A DNA stretch of 10,139 nt, from positions 1 to 10,139 of the forward strand of contig NW_020312356.1 in the NCBI RefSeq assembly GCF_002999335.1, read 5' to 3'. The position numbers were made by a program, and so were the translations under genes. The DNA comes from Cyclospora cayetanensis (Eukaryota > Apicomplexa > Conoidasida > Eucoccidiorida > Eimeriidae). The notes beneath the pieces are model-generated. The model had not been told where the DNA came from and did not search any database. It saw nothing but the letters and a program-made list of their open reading frames with translations. Each line of letters starts with the position of its first letter. Position 1 is the first letter of the stretch. Positions 1 through 7,505 of this stretch are shown piece by piece.

Positions 1-1552
1 GAGCTGGGGCATGTATGTAGGCGTGAAATGTAGTCATTCCTGCAGGCACACGACTTTCTGTGCATGAATACACCACCATTCAACTGCTTCTCTTTCCAAC
101 AAGCATGCCTCAAGGAGAGCTCGTTTCTTATCATGGGGATGTTGCAAAGCGAGATCTTTCCCAACCGACAAATGAAATCTCCGAGCACTTTCCCATTCTT
201 ACAGCTGCCATGCCTTTTGGTTGGTATGATCCCCTTGATGCATCCACAAGCATTTAATAGACTGACAAGTTATGCGCTCCCACCAGCTGTGGAGGTAGTA
301 CGTTCACATCAGTTCGCAGGCCCGCCTCTGCCTACCTACCAGGGGTTGCATCTTCGTCTGATGTCATTAACAGAGGCCATTTTTCTTTCAGCATGTTTTC
401 AAGGAAAGTCAGACCGTTCAAGTACCAAATGACGTGATTGAAACCAGCTAAGTGTCGTACGGAAACGTGACTCAGCCACAGCTCCTATGACCATTGTCTC
501 AGGGGGGGACCGGTGTGTCGGGACAAGACGTGCTAGCATCTGTGCCAATATATATAAGGTGCTTGCAGGGGGTCGTTTTGACTTTAGACTGTATACAAAC
601 TTAGTAGGAATTTATTTAGTGTTTTCCAAACCGAGTCCCTCCCTCTCCTACCCGAACCCCACAGGGTTCTTGATATGAAGGAGGACAGCTGGAGCATTTT
701 TCAAGCACTCCAACCATTTAAAGCCAGTGTGAAAGCAGCATGTAGTGCCCATGCACACAATAATGTGTCTTGTTTTTTGAGCTGACAACAATCTGCAAAA
801 TGTACTAGATGAAAACAAACGAGCCAAATGGTACAGCTAATGTTAACTCCTAGTCAAATATAAATAGTTTGGTAGAAGGTGTTAAAGAGTAGCATAGCCC
901 GTTGCGCTTGAGCTGTCCTTCTCCCCCAATATCGGGAGCTCTGCAGGCCACGAGCAGAGTAAGGCGGATTTTCTTTGAGAGGCACTTGTTATGCTCCTAT
1001 TGAGTTTGCATCGAGCCTGGGTTTAAGTTCCTCCCTCGGAGTGTTAGACGTTACGTTAGATAGTGGCTTGCGTGCTTCCTGACTGTTCATCTCCCCCAAT
1101 GCCGCAGCCCTGGGGGGTGAGGGGAAGAAAATGTGGTACCTCCCGTTCAAGGATATTCGAATATTTTAAACTAAGCCTTTTTATCCAGCCTGAAATTAGG
1201 TACCCCCCTCCGAGGGCCCGACGAGGCACTCTATGTTGTACCAGGCACAGGTACACTGGCGTCAATGCGCGGGGTCTGCAGTATGGAGAGACTCATATCT
1301 CATCCTCCATATTTTTGCCTGTGAGAGAATCTGCATATACACTTGGAAGGTTATTATCAGTTAATGATCACCTTATACCAAAAGTATGGAGCCAGAAAGG
1401 TGAAGGAGCCCGAATTGCTTTTTATGTCGATCAAAAGCAGCAAAATGGTGTTTTCGATCAACATATCATAGGCTGTATCACACTGTTTTCACAGAAGTTA
1501 AAGTGACCGAAGGAGAATCCATTATGGTAAAGTAGGCAATATAGATGCACCC
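1..1552. other. non-coding stretch, no gene recognised
   Basis: I find no supported gene here. The longest open frame (plus strand, 1063-1506, 147 codons) matches no family I recognise, has no clear splice partners and is not compositionally distinctive. The overlapping frames at 60-432 are equally anonymous. What can be seen is a 43-nt stretch at 859-901 that recurs near 8650, and an imperfect 18-nt pair (913-930 and 1083-1100, 16 of 18 identical, centred on CTCCCCCAAT). An exon of a gene lying further left cannot be excluded for the first 450 bases. Confidence 0.5.
859..901 (+). repeat. dispersed 43-nt repeat, copy 1
   Basis: This stretch aligns without gaps to 8647-8689 at 34 of 43 positions, ending in an identical stretch AGCATAGCCCG. 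Weaker similarity (CTAATG followed by TTA) continues a little to the left of both copies. Both lie outside the recognised genes in the same orientation. It may be the conserved end of a longer decayed repeat; the family is unknown. Confidence 0.4.
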
Positions 1553-1560
1553 TGCATGCA
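1553..1560 (+). promoter_or_regulatory. TGCATGCA element upstream of the eS4 gene
   Basis: The octamer TGCATGCA sits 160 nt upstream of the proposed eS4 start codon. It fits the YGCATGCR motif described as enriched in Toxoplasma ribosomal protein promoters, and GCATGC is a known ApiAP2 target core in apicomplexans. Its position before a ribosomal protein gene is what makes it notable. GCATGC also occurs by chance elsewhere in the window (near 102, 8516, 9060 and 9774), so function here is inference. Confidence 0.45.
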
Positions 1561-1698
1561 CTGGTGGGGTCCGTTGAAGTGGGGCTGCGCTCTATACACA
1601 CCCCTTCTGTGTGGTGCCGCGTGGGCTTTTTGCTACAACACCGCCAGCATATTTTGAGTGCCTGTTTCGCCTTCGCGTTTTGGTTCGCGTTTGATTCT

Positions 1699-1707
1699 AT
1701 GGCGTGA
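1699..1707 (+). promoter_or_regulatory. two-codon upstream ORF (Met-Ala-stop) in the eS4 leader
   Basis: ATG GCG TGA lies 12 nt before the proposed eS4 start codon, in a pyrimidine-rich leader. If transcription begins upstream of 1699, scanning ribosomes meet this minimal ORF first. The main ATG has the better context (AAAATGG against TCTATGG). Whether the mRNA includes it depends on the start site, which the sequence does not show. Confidence 0.35.
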
Positions 1708-1719
1708 GAGACCGGGAAA

Positions 1720-1722
1720 ATG
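1720..1722 (+). other. RPS4: eS4 coding exon 1 (start codon only)
   Basis: The exon ends ATG followed directly by donor GTGAGG (1723). Residue 2 onward begins exactly at the acceptor at 2343, so only Met is needed upstream. A start codon alone at the end of exon 1 is a frequent arrangement in ribosomal protein genes. The alternative ATG at 1524-1526 also abuts a donor-like GTAAAG. I prefer 1720 for its start context and for the shorter intron. Confidence 0.7.
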
Positions 1723-3630
1723 GTGAGGCGACGTCCTTCCCTCCTTTCAGCGAACTGCTGCTCGTGGGGCGTATTATCATCTCAGGGCTGCTCCTACAAG
1801 GCGGAAAGTGTCGACAGATAGTAAACTATGGGAACTTTTCATATATAAGTCTGATCAATTCACGGAGATTTTCTCTTTAATGATCAGGGAACTGCCGGAG
1901 GGCTTTTTCCCGCTCTTGTTGTTCCATGGCGGCAGCGATACCTCCCCACTGCATGTGGGGGCCTCCCTTCTTTTGTTATCTTCTTTGTATCGAAATAGTT
2001 TTAAATTGAGTCAACACAAATGTTGGATTTATCGCAAGCTAGCAACAAGAGGATGAGCTCGTGGATGAGTTGTCGTGCACCTTCTTGCCTGCCGCAATGC
2101 GCCAGTACATTGTAGTATTGTGTATGAATTTATAGACCCTTGTCATTTGCCTTGTTTGTACATTTTCTGTTTTCCGAGGGGCAAGACTAGCTGGGTCATG
2201 AAGTCTGCACTTGTGTCTCCTGTTTCATTGCCGGCAAGTGAAGTTTCGGCTGTTCATTGGCGCGTGTCCGCTTTTCTAGCCAGTAACCTGCTGCTCCCTT
2301 TTAATTGGCGATTCATATTTGCTGCTAATTTTTACTGTTGCAGGCGCGCGGACCTAAGAAGCACATGAAGCGGCTTGCCGCCCCTTCTCACTGGATGCTC
2401 AACAAAGTCACTGGGCAGTATGCACCCCGTCCATCCCCAGGTATAAGAATGGCCCCGTATATTTTTTTCGGTTACTGGGTATCTCTTCTTGGTTTCTAGC
2501 TTTTCTCACCGTAGCGGGGATTACTGACTATAAGGACCCATACTCATTTTGTTCCTGTAGCGTCTGATTTAACCCCGTTGCCTTCTTTGAGTAATGCATT
2601 GACTTTAGAGCTTGTGTCTGTTCTTTTGTCGTTGGGTGATTGGATGTAGGTCCTCACAAGCTGCGGGAATGTCTGCCTTTGGCAATTCTTCTCCGCAACC
2701 GTCTGAAGTATGCATTGACATACCACGAGACCAAGCTGATTGTTATGCAGCGGCTGGTTAAGGTGGACGGCAAGGTGAGAACCGACCAGTGCTACCCTGC
2801 AGGCTTCATGGATGTTGTTTCTCTGGACAAGACGAAGCAGCATTTCCGCCTTCTTCTGGACACCAAGGGACGTTTTGTGCCTCGCGCCATTACCTCCGAG
2901 GAGGCCACGTACAAGCTTTGCAGGGTAAAGAAGGTGCTTGTCGGCCCTAAAGCCATTCCTATGCTGGTCACTCATGACGCAAGAACCATCCGCTTCCCTC
3001 ATCCAAATATCAAGGTACACGACACTGTCAGAATCAACATCGCCGATTCCAAGGTGAGTATTCACGCACCGTAATGCCCCTCCCGTATTCTTGGTCTGCC
3101 CTCTTCCCCCGTACCTTGTTGATTCCGGTATTTTCATTTTCATATACGCGCGACATTGTGGTTTTTTTGACATTAATGGAATGCCTTTTGGTGCTGGAGT
3201 GTGCATTTCGGGCTTTTTGACGTTTCGTTGGCGCCCACTTTGCAGCACAGTATCTTTGGCTTAGCGGATAATCCTGGCACATGTTCATCGATACCTTCCT
3301 TGCCCCTCCTGTCTTATTGCTTGCCTGCAGATCCTGGATACGTACAAGTTCGAGGTCGGAAACTTGGCGATGGTGACGGGCGGTCACAACGTTGGGCGTG
3401 TGGGTACGATTATGCATCGAGACCGCCATCTGGGAAGCTTCGATATAGTCCATCTTAGGGATTCCAGAGGAAATGAGTTTGCCACTAGGATTAGCAACGT
3501 TTTCGTCATTGGCAAGGGCGATAAACCCATGGTCTCGCTTCCAAAGGACAAGGGTATTCGGCTTTCCATCTGTGAGGACAGGCAGCTTAAGCTCAAGAAG
3601 AACGCTGGCCTCAACCATTGTTGCAACTAG
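1720..3630 (+). CDS. RPS4: 40S ribosomal protein eS4 (RPS4), four coding exons
   Basis: Structural protein of the small cytosolic ribosomal subunit that binds 18S rRNA. The coding exons are 1720-1722, 2344-2440, 2650-3053 and 3331-3630 (804 nt, 267 aa; animal eS4 is about 263 aa). Introns of 621, 209 and 277 nt all start GT, end AG and keep frame (phases 0, 1, 0). The N-terminal region reads [19 protein letters not shown] (residues 2-20). An S4-type RNA-binding domain starts near residue 38 (LRECLPL, then [14 protein letters not shown] and YPAGFMDV). The KOW segment is near 178-195 ([16 protein letters not shown]), followed by [14 protein letters not shown]. The body is collinear with eS4 throughout with no frameshift. 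APSHWMLNK and GQYAP resemble apicomplexan eS4. The tail, ending NHCCN, is not typical. The neighbour is a convergent thioesterase gene, so there is no shared regulation. The least certain point is the start codon, which is isolated in exon 1. Confidence 0.95.
1723..2343 (+). other. RPS4: eS4 intron 1, 621 nt
   Basis: Donor GTGAGG, acceptor TGTTGCAG. The open frames inside (1808-2056 and 2075-2368) have no recognisable content. I looked for a box C/D snoRNA, which ribosomal protein introns often host, and found no convincing paired RTGATGA and CTGA boxes. Confidence 0.65.
2344..2440 (+). other. RPS4: eS4 coding exon 2
   Basis: Encodes residues 2-33 plus the first base of Gly34. The acceptor is GCAG before GCGCGCGGACCT (A-R-G-P). 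The exon ends CCATCCCCAG before donor GTATAAG, phase 1. Confidence 0.93.
2650..3053 (+). other. RPS4: eS4 coding exon 3
   Basis: Starts after acceptor GATGTAG at 2649; its first two bases complete Gly34, followed by [10 protein letters not shown]. It carries the S4 RNA-binding region and the central domain ([26 protein letters not shown]). It ends GATTCCAAG before donor GTGAGTA, phase 0. Confidence 0.96.
3331..3630 (+). other. RPS4: eS4 coding exon 4
   Basis: Starts after the pyrimidine-rich acceptor TTGCCTGCAG. It encodes residues 169-267, including the KOW segment and the conserved GSFDIVH and [12 protein letters not shown] blocks, and ends at TAG (3628-3630). Confidence 0.96.
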
Positions 3631-4474
3631 GCGTGCAGCAAGACGTGGCAGTAACTGTTGCTGCAACAGCCCGCTGCTGCCTCTGAACCCAAATTCCTTT
3701 ACATTCCCTTTCTCGACCTCACTATCCACCAGACGCTTACGCCTTTTAAGTAAGGAAGCATAGAAACGGAGAGAGAGCCTGAAATGCCAGAATAGCGCTC
3801 TTCTGTGCTCGAGGGCAGCCAGCAGGGCTAGAAAATCCCATATTTCCCCGCCCCCCTAGCGATGCAGCTCTGCTAAGCAGAAACCTGAAAGAGCAAAACC
3901 CCCGCGCGATCTATAGTGTATATACGGCTGTTTGCCAGGCAATCAAACAGAGTCTGTTTCTTGCGCACTCGCCTTGGTAGAGGCAGCCTCACGGGTCACG
4001 GCGCCGTTGGTGGGCATAGGCAAAGCCCAAAGCAGCTTCCCTTTCGCAGCTAAGGAAGTCATATGCACATTGCGTTAGTGGCAACGGGGGTGTTGCGCCC
4101 TATAGGCAAATTCCGCTGCAGCAAAGTCAACGGTTTGAGGGGGAAAGCTGGCAGCTTGGATTGATGATGTAGCCCCTCACTCCTGTCGGGGATGGCGGCG
4201 CTTCCTTTTTCAGCCTTTTTGCATTGGCATTATTGGAATTTCGCCGCGTAGACACTTCCTTTCATTTCATTGTAGCATGTAGGAGGGAAGGTGATGCGCA
4301 TTTCTCGTTTGGTTAAGCACAAGACCACTGGATGGGCAAATAGGGTCTTGCCCTCACGGCCCGTGTTTGCAGCTTCACCTCGGGTCTAGCTGTCTAAGCT
4401 TACGAACCCGCATTCTCTAAATCTCCCTTTTCCAAGGGCTTGCTCTACTTGTCTCCTCGCTGTGTTTTTGCCTC
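3631..4474. other. convergent intergenic region, 844 nt, both 3' ends
   Basis: Lies between the eS4 stop on the plus strand and the thioesterase stop on the minus strand, so it should hold both 3' UTRs and cleavage sites. No further gene is recognised. A perfect inverted repeat, CTGTTGC-T-GCAACAG, sits at 3655-3669, 25 nt past the eS4 stop. With a one-base loop it cannot fold well as RNA, so it is more likely chance or a protein-binding DNA site. Confidence 0.6.
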
Positions 4475-4860
4475 TCAATGCCCATATTCAATGTTTAGTA
4501 GGAGGCCGTCAAGAATATCGACAATGTGCGAGAAAAATTTTTTTCTCCTCTCCGCATCAAATATCAATCCGTGATTTCCCTCCAACAGCTTCACGCTGTT
4601 GTGCTTGTGGTTGGTGCCGTTGACGGTGGTGGGATGCGGATTAGTGCCGGTGTTACAGTACCTGTTGCCGTTGCTGCAGCACTTGTTCTCGCTATCGCTG
4701 TTGTTGCTGCCGTCGCCACTGTCACTAGTGGCATTCTCCGTGTTGGAGCTTCCATTTTTATGGGTGCCGCCGTTTCCTAGGAGAGCAAACCAACCCTGGA
4801 AGAGTGCATCGTCGTCGAGTTGCTTGTCGTCCTTCCCTCGAAAAACCGAGCAGGGAACAT
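4475..4860 (-). other. thioesterase exon 5 with catalytic Asp and His
   Basis: Two bases complete Asn217, then residues 218-344 follow. VPCSVFRGKDD (Asp228) is followed by ALFQGWFALL, the Ser/Asn-rich insertion, then EGNHGLIFD (His313) and the C-terminal helix FFSHIVDILDGLL. The stop TGA is at 4475-4477. Confidence 0.87.
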
Positions 4861-7145
4861 CTGATGACAAGGCAAAGAGTTTTCCAGGAGCAAACAAAGG
4901 ACCAAAAGTCGTCAGCGCAATGTGCATCTACTGGGGCAAGCAAGTGGATGCGTGGAGAGGAAAACGAGCCATAGAAGAACTAAGACGGGCGTAATGGGGA
5001 GGGGAAAGCAGGAAGGGTAGCGATGCAATATATAAAATCTACATACATATGTATATTCACTTTATCAATTACACAAAAGGGAAGCGAAATAGGCAGCAGC
5101 TTCTCTTGGTGTTTGCAAGCAAACGCCAGTGTGAAGGGATATCAAATGTATTTCAGACAAACTCACTGAGACTGCCGCACATGTCGGTGAAGTGATATTT
5201 GTCCAACATGTTGTGATCCGCCCTCAGAAGAGGCTCGTAGGCGGTCCACATATCCCTCTGGAACAGGATCTCGTTGCAACTCCATGCGCGCAGCTGATCC
5301 TGGAACAGGCGAAGAGATAGAAAGGGATAGAGAAGAGCAGCTCAGATACAAAGGTTGACAGGTTTACAAACACTAAAAGCGCGAAAGGAGGCGGACCAAT
5401 CATTCACCAGAGAGTGGTTTCACGGCCTTACCCCGCCCCGTCCCAAGTCTGGTGAGGAAAGCAACTTAAAGATATCAAATGGCACGAAGAAGAGACCGTT
5501 ACACTTGTCTTGCTTAGAGTAGACAATTGTACGAGAGGCGTACGAGACAAAATGGCTACATGGATCAGAACACCTCAGTTGAGCCGAGCACGGAGCAGCG
5601 AAGGCCACACCACACCAGGCCACCACTTTCCGCCAAACGATTCTTCTAACCTGAAAGGCTTTCGTGTCTAGTTTCTCCGTGCACTTCCAAGGTCTTTTGG
5701 AAGCCTCTAGATCAGGGCTGACCATTCCCGCAACTACAAAGTGAAGCGGCAGAGGGAGGCCCTGCTGCTTCACGAGGCATAGGAGCTCGTAGGCGATCCA
5801 ACAGCCCATGGAATAGCCAACCAGCACATATGGACACTCCCCAGGAGAAAGCTGAGATACCACTCGAAGCGAGAAACCAGAAAGCAAGCAATATATGTAG
5901 AAATGAGTAGAGGTTAACGACTACGTAGTGTCTTGAGAATAATCTGCAGAGGGATTTTGGGTCCAGGAGATAGAGAGTAGTGGTACACAAAAAGACTAGG
6001 CGGCTGTCATGAGCGAAAAGCCACAAAACACTTATACTAAAATTAAATCAAAATTACTAAGAGATACAGTTTAATTTTATCGTCAAGCATCAGAGAGGCT
6101 TTGGGGAGAAACTGTTGCTCCTTTGGCTGAAGAGAAGCACGGTTAGGACAAAGCATATCAGCCCAAATTCTACTTGAAAATTTCTTTTCACAAGCATAAG
6201 AGGATGAAACACATATCATTTGAAAAAATTACTAGAATCATACAGCAATGGCTTTTGACCGTTCTCTTATCTTCCATCATCTTACCATGGGCTTCATGGC
6301 CTGCAGTATCTGCCTAGCCGCTTCCTGGATAGTTTCAGGATGTTTTTCTTTTCGCCGCAGTCCCCTGAATGGAAGTTGGATTGCGAGGAAACAAACGGCG
6401 TCTGTTTGCGCCAAATCAATGAAAGGGTTCGGCATCGGCGAAAGAGAAGTCCCTCTACTTGTCCAAATTGAAGATTCCATCCCTTAATCATCGAACACAG
6501 TCAATTTGCGTAAGTAATTTTATTAAGGGGTACGGAATGAAAGGGATGAACACTTGGGTTTAGGGCGTAGTGGGGTACTTAATGGCCAGTTTCTTGGGGC
6601 TTCGTGTTAAATGTCAAACTTTAACGGTAGGGAGGATGAGACAGAGACACATGTTAGGGAGTACGCGTCAACGCTGATGGATTTATGAAGGTAAGGAGAA
6701 TGATGGCTTAAAGCTGAAGAGTGCTCGTGGAAGGGAGATGCAGGAGAGACACGGAGTACAAGGAAGGAAAGGAGTGGAATGCAAAGATGCAACCAGAAAA
6801 AGAAGAGCAGGCGTTGATCTTCTATCATCCAATCTTGAGCTAGAAATTGAGGAAGGAGAAGAAAAAGGGGAAGCACTCATTATAAGAAGTGCCTTTCGTG
6901 GCACTATTGTTGCTGTTAACTCCTGATCACTGCTCTTACTGTGGTCCCAGTTATTGTTAACGCTGTGCTGTTCCTTCGAGTATTAATGCTTCGAATACCC
7001 TCTTGTATGGGCATATACGATTCTTACCAGCCCCATGAAAGCAGAAGACTCGTAATTTTGCATCCCTTTGGGCTTGAATTGGCCTAGGGAACCAGGTTTC
7101 ATCTGCAGATAAGGAAGGCTTATCCATCTCTTGAAAATCCATCAT
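4475..7145 (-). CDS. type II thioesterase, alpha/beta hydrolase, five exons
   Basis: Predicted stand-alone thioesterase that hydrolyses acyl chains from an acyl-carrier protein, as type II thioesterases do beside type I FAS or PKS; such megasynthases are known in coccidia. Exons in transcript order are 7145-7028, 6482-6286, 5851-5651, 5299-5167 and 4860-4475 (1035 nt, 344 aa). The introns (545, 434, 351, 306 nt) are GT-AG with matching phases 1, 0, 0, 1. Motifs: LRVFCFHGAG (31-40, N-terminal strand and oxyanion region), WTSRGT then LAIQLPFRG (72-80), YVLVGYSMGCW with nucleophile Ser119, a lid segment containing LLRADHNMLDKY, VPCSVFRGKDD with probable catalytic Asp228, and EGNHGLIFD with catalytic His313. 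Residues about 247-305 are a Ser/Asn-rich insertion; without it the length is ordinary for the family. ATG 7145 is the first in-frame ATG in a frame open since 7505; an upstream exon is possible. The natural partner enzyme cannot be told from this window. Confidence 0.88.
4595..4771 (-). repeat. Ser/Asn/Gly/Thr-rich low-complexity insertion in the thioesterase
   Basis: Codes for about 59 residues, rich in AAC, AGC and GGC codons, between the catalytic Asp and His, where related enzymes have a short link. It stays in frame throughout. A GT-AG pair inside it would remove exactly 66 nt (4671-4606) and also keep frame, but there is no pyrimidine tract at its acceptor, so I keep it as coding. Confidence 0.6.
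4861..5166 (-). other. thioesterase intron 4, 306 nt
   Basis: Donor GTGAGT, acceptor CCTTGTCATCAG with a long pyrimidine-rich run before it. It contains the 12-nt palindrome ATACATATGTAT at 5043-5054; I assign it no role. Confidence 0.75.
5167..5299 (-). other. thioesterase exon 4, lid region
   Basis: Encodes residues 173-216 plus the first base of Asn217 (FQRDMWTAYEPLLRADHNML, then DKYHFTDMCGSL). It ends AGTCTCA before donor GTGAGT. Reading through instead reaches a TGA at 5155, but that product would lack the catalytic Asp and His. Confidence 0.85.
5300..5650 (-). other. thioesterase intron 3, 351 nt
   Basis: Donor GTTAGA, acceptor CCTGTTCCAG, preceded by a pyrimidine-rich run (CTTCTCTATCCCTTTCTATC). 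No other content is recognised. Confidence 0.75.
5651..5851 (-). other. thioesterase exon 3, nucleophile elbow
   Basis: Encodes residues 106-172. YVLVGYSMGCWIAYELL carries Ser119 in a GYSMG elbow, where GHSMG is more usual in the family, followed by VVAGMVSPDL. It ends GCCTTTCAG before donor GTTAGA. Confidence 0.9.
5852..6285 (-). other. thioesterase intron 2, 434 nt
   Basis: Donor GTAAGA, acceptor GGTATCTCAG with a weak pyrimidine tract. Nothing else is recognised within it. Confidence 0.75.
6286..6482 (-). other. thioesterase exon 2
   Basis: Two bases complete Gly40, then residues 41-105 follow (ESSIWTSRGT, PNPFIDLAQ, LAIQLPFRGLRRKE). It ends AAGCCCATG before donor GTAAGA, phase 0. Placing WTSRGT directly after the HGAG motif agrees with the family order. 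Confidence 0.87.
6483..7027 (-). other. thioesterase intron 1, 545 nt
   Basis: Donor GTAAGA, acceptor GATTAAG. About 6610-6880 is strongly pyrimidine-rich on the transcribed sense strand, which explains the low-complexity Leu/Ser-rich frames there. I see no coding content in it. Confidence 0.75.
7028..7145 (-). other. thioesterase exon 1
   Basis: Encodes residues 1-39 plus the first base of Gly40, including WFPRP and LRVFCFHGAG. It ends GGGGCTG before donor GTAAGA at 7027. Two ATGs are adjacent (7145 and 7142). A pyrimidine-rich acceptor-like CCTTATCTGCAG lies just inside at about 7103, so a model with an additional 5' exon joined at 7102 is a real alternative. Confidence 0.72.
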
Positions 7146-7505
7146 TTGCAGGGAAATCCCCAAAATATGAAATTTCAGTTTAAACTGTGAGATTTCAAGC
7201 CGCTGTTTGAGGTGTAACTCTGTTGTTTTGCGTCTTCCCGCAACAAAGGGACCGGCCGGCCGAAGGGGAGGAGTGACTCGCGCAGAGAGCGCAGCAAGCG
7301 CAAGAAACCGGGCAGGCTCATGGCCTAAGATTGAAGAAAACCAGCTTTCTACTCCCCTATAATCATCAACATTCAGCTTAATAAAGGGATTTGGAGTGTT
7401 TTCTACCAATGAGGGGAATATGAGACAGTCATCAAAGTTCAGGGTCCTTGGTTGTGTCGCGAGAGCAGCGCGTACAGCACAAACACCAGTCTGACGCCAC
7501 CCCAG
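7146..7505 (-). promoter_or_regulatory. thioesterase 5' region (leader and proximal promoter)
   Basis: The thioesterase frame stays open upstream to 7505 but has no ATG before 7145, and the translated text has no family resemblance, so I treat it as leader/promoter. It contains the 12-nt palindrome CAGTTTAAACTG (7176-7187, ending 31 nt before the ATG) and a GC-rich palindromic cluster ACCGGCCGGCC at 7251-7261. Their role is not shown. Confidence 0.4.

Noticed and set aside
913..1100. Imperfect 18-nt pair around CTCCCCCAAT as a repeat unit
   Set aside because: Only two copies 170 nt apart, in pyrimidine-rich sequence; too short to claim a repeat family.
1063..1506. 147-codon open frame on the plus strand
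   Set aside because: No recognisable domain, no composition bias, and a minus-strand frame overlaps it; long frames of this size arise by chance in 10 kb.
1524..1526. Alternative eS4 start codon with adjacent GTAAAG donor
   Set aside because: Possible, but the ATG at 1720 has a better start context and follows the pyrimidine-rich leader; cDNA would decide.
1723..3330. Possible intronic snoRNA in the eS4 gene
   Set aside because: No properly spaced C and D boxes with terminal stem were found in any of the three introns.
3655..3669. Perfect 15-nt inverted repeat after the eS4 stop, as a terminator hairpin
   Set aside because: The one-base loop is too tight for an RNA hairpin and the genome is eukaryotic, so a bacterial-type terminator is not expected.
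2544..3729. Long minus-strand frames of more than 230 codons
   Set aside because: They run antisense across eS4 exons 3 and 4 and introns and match no family; the plus-strand eS4 reading explains the region.
4526..4994. Val/Ala- and Leu-rich plus-strand frames that look like membrane segments
   Set aside because: They are antisense shadows of the Ser/Asn-rich coding insertion of the thioesterase exon on the minus strand.
6556..6565. Telomere-like GGGTTTAGGG
   Set aside because: A single unit inside an intron, with no tandem array.
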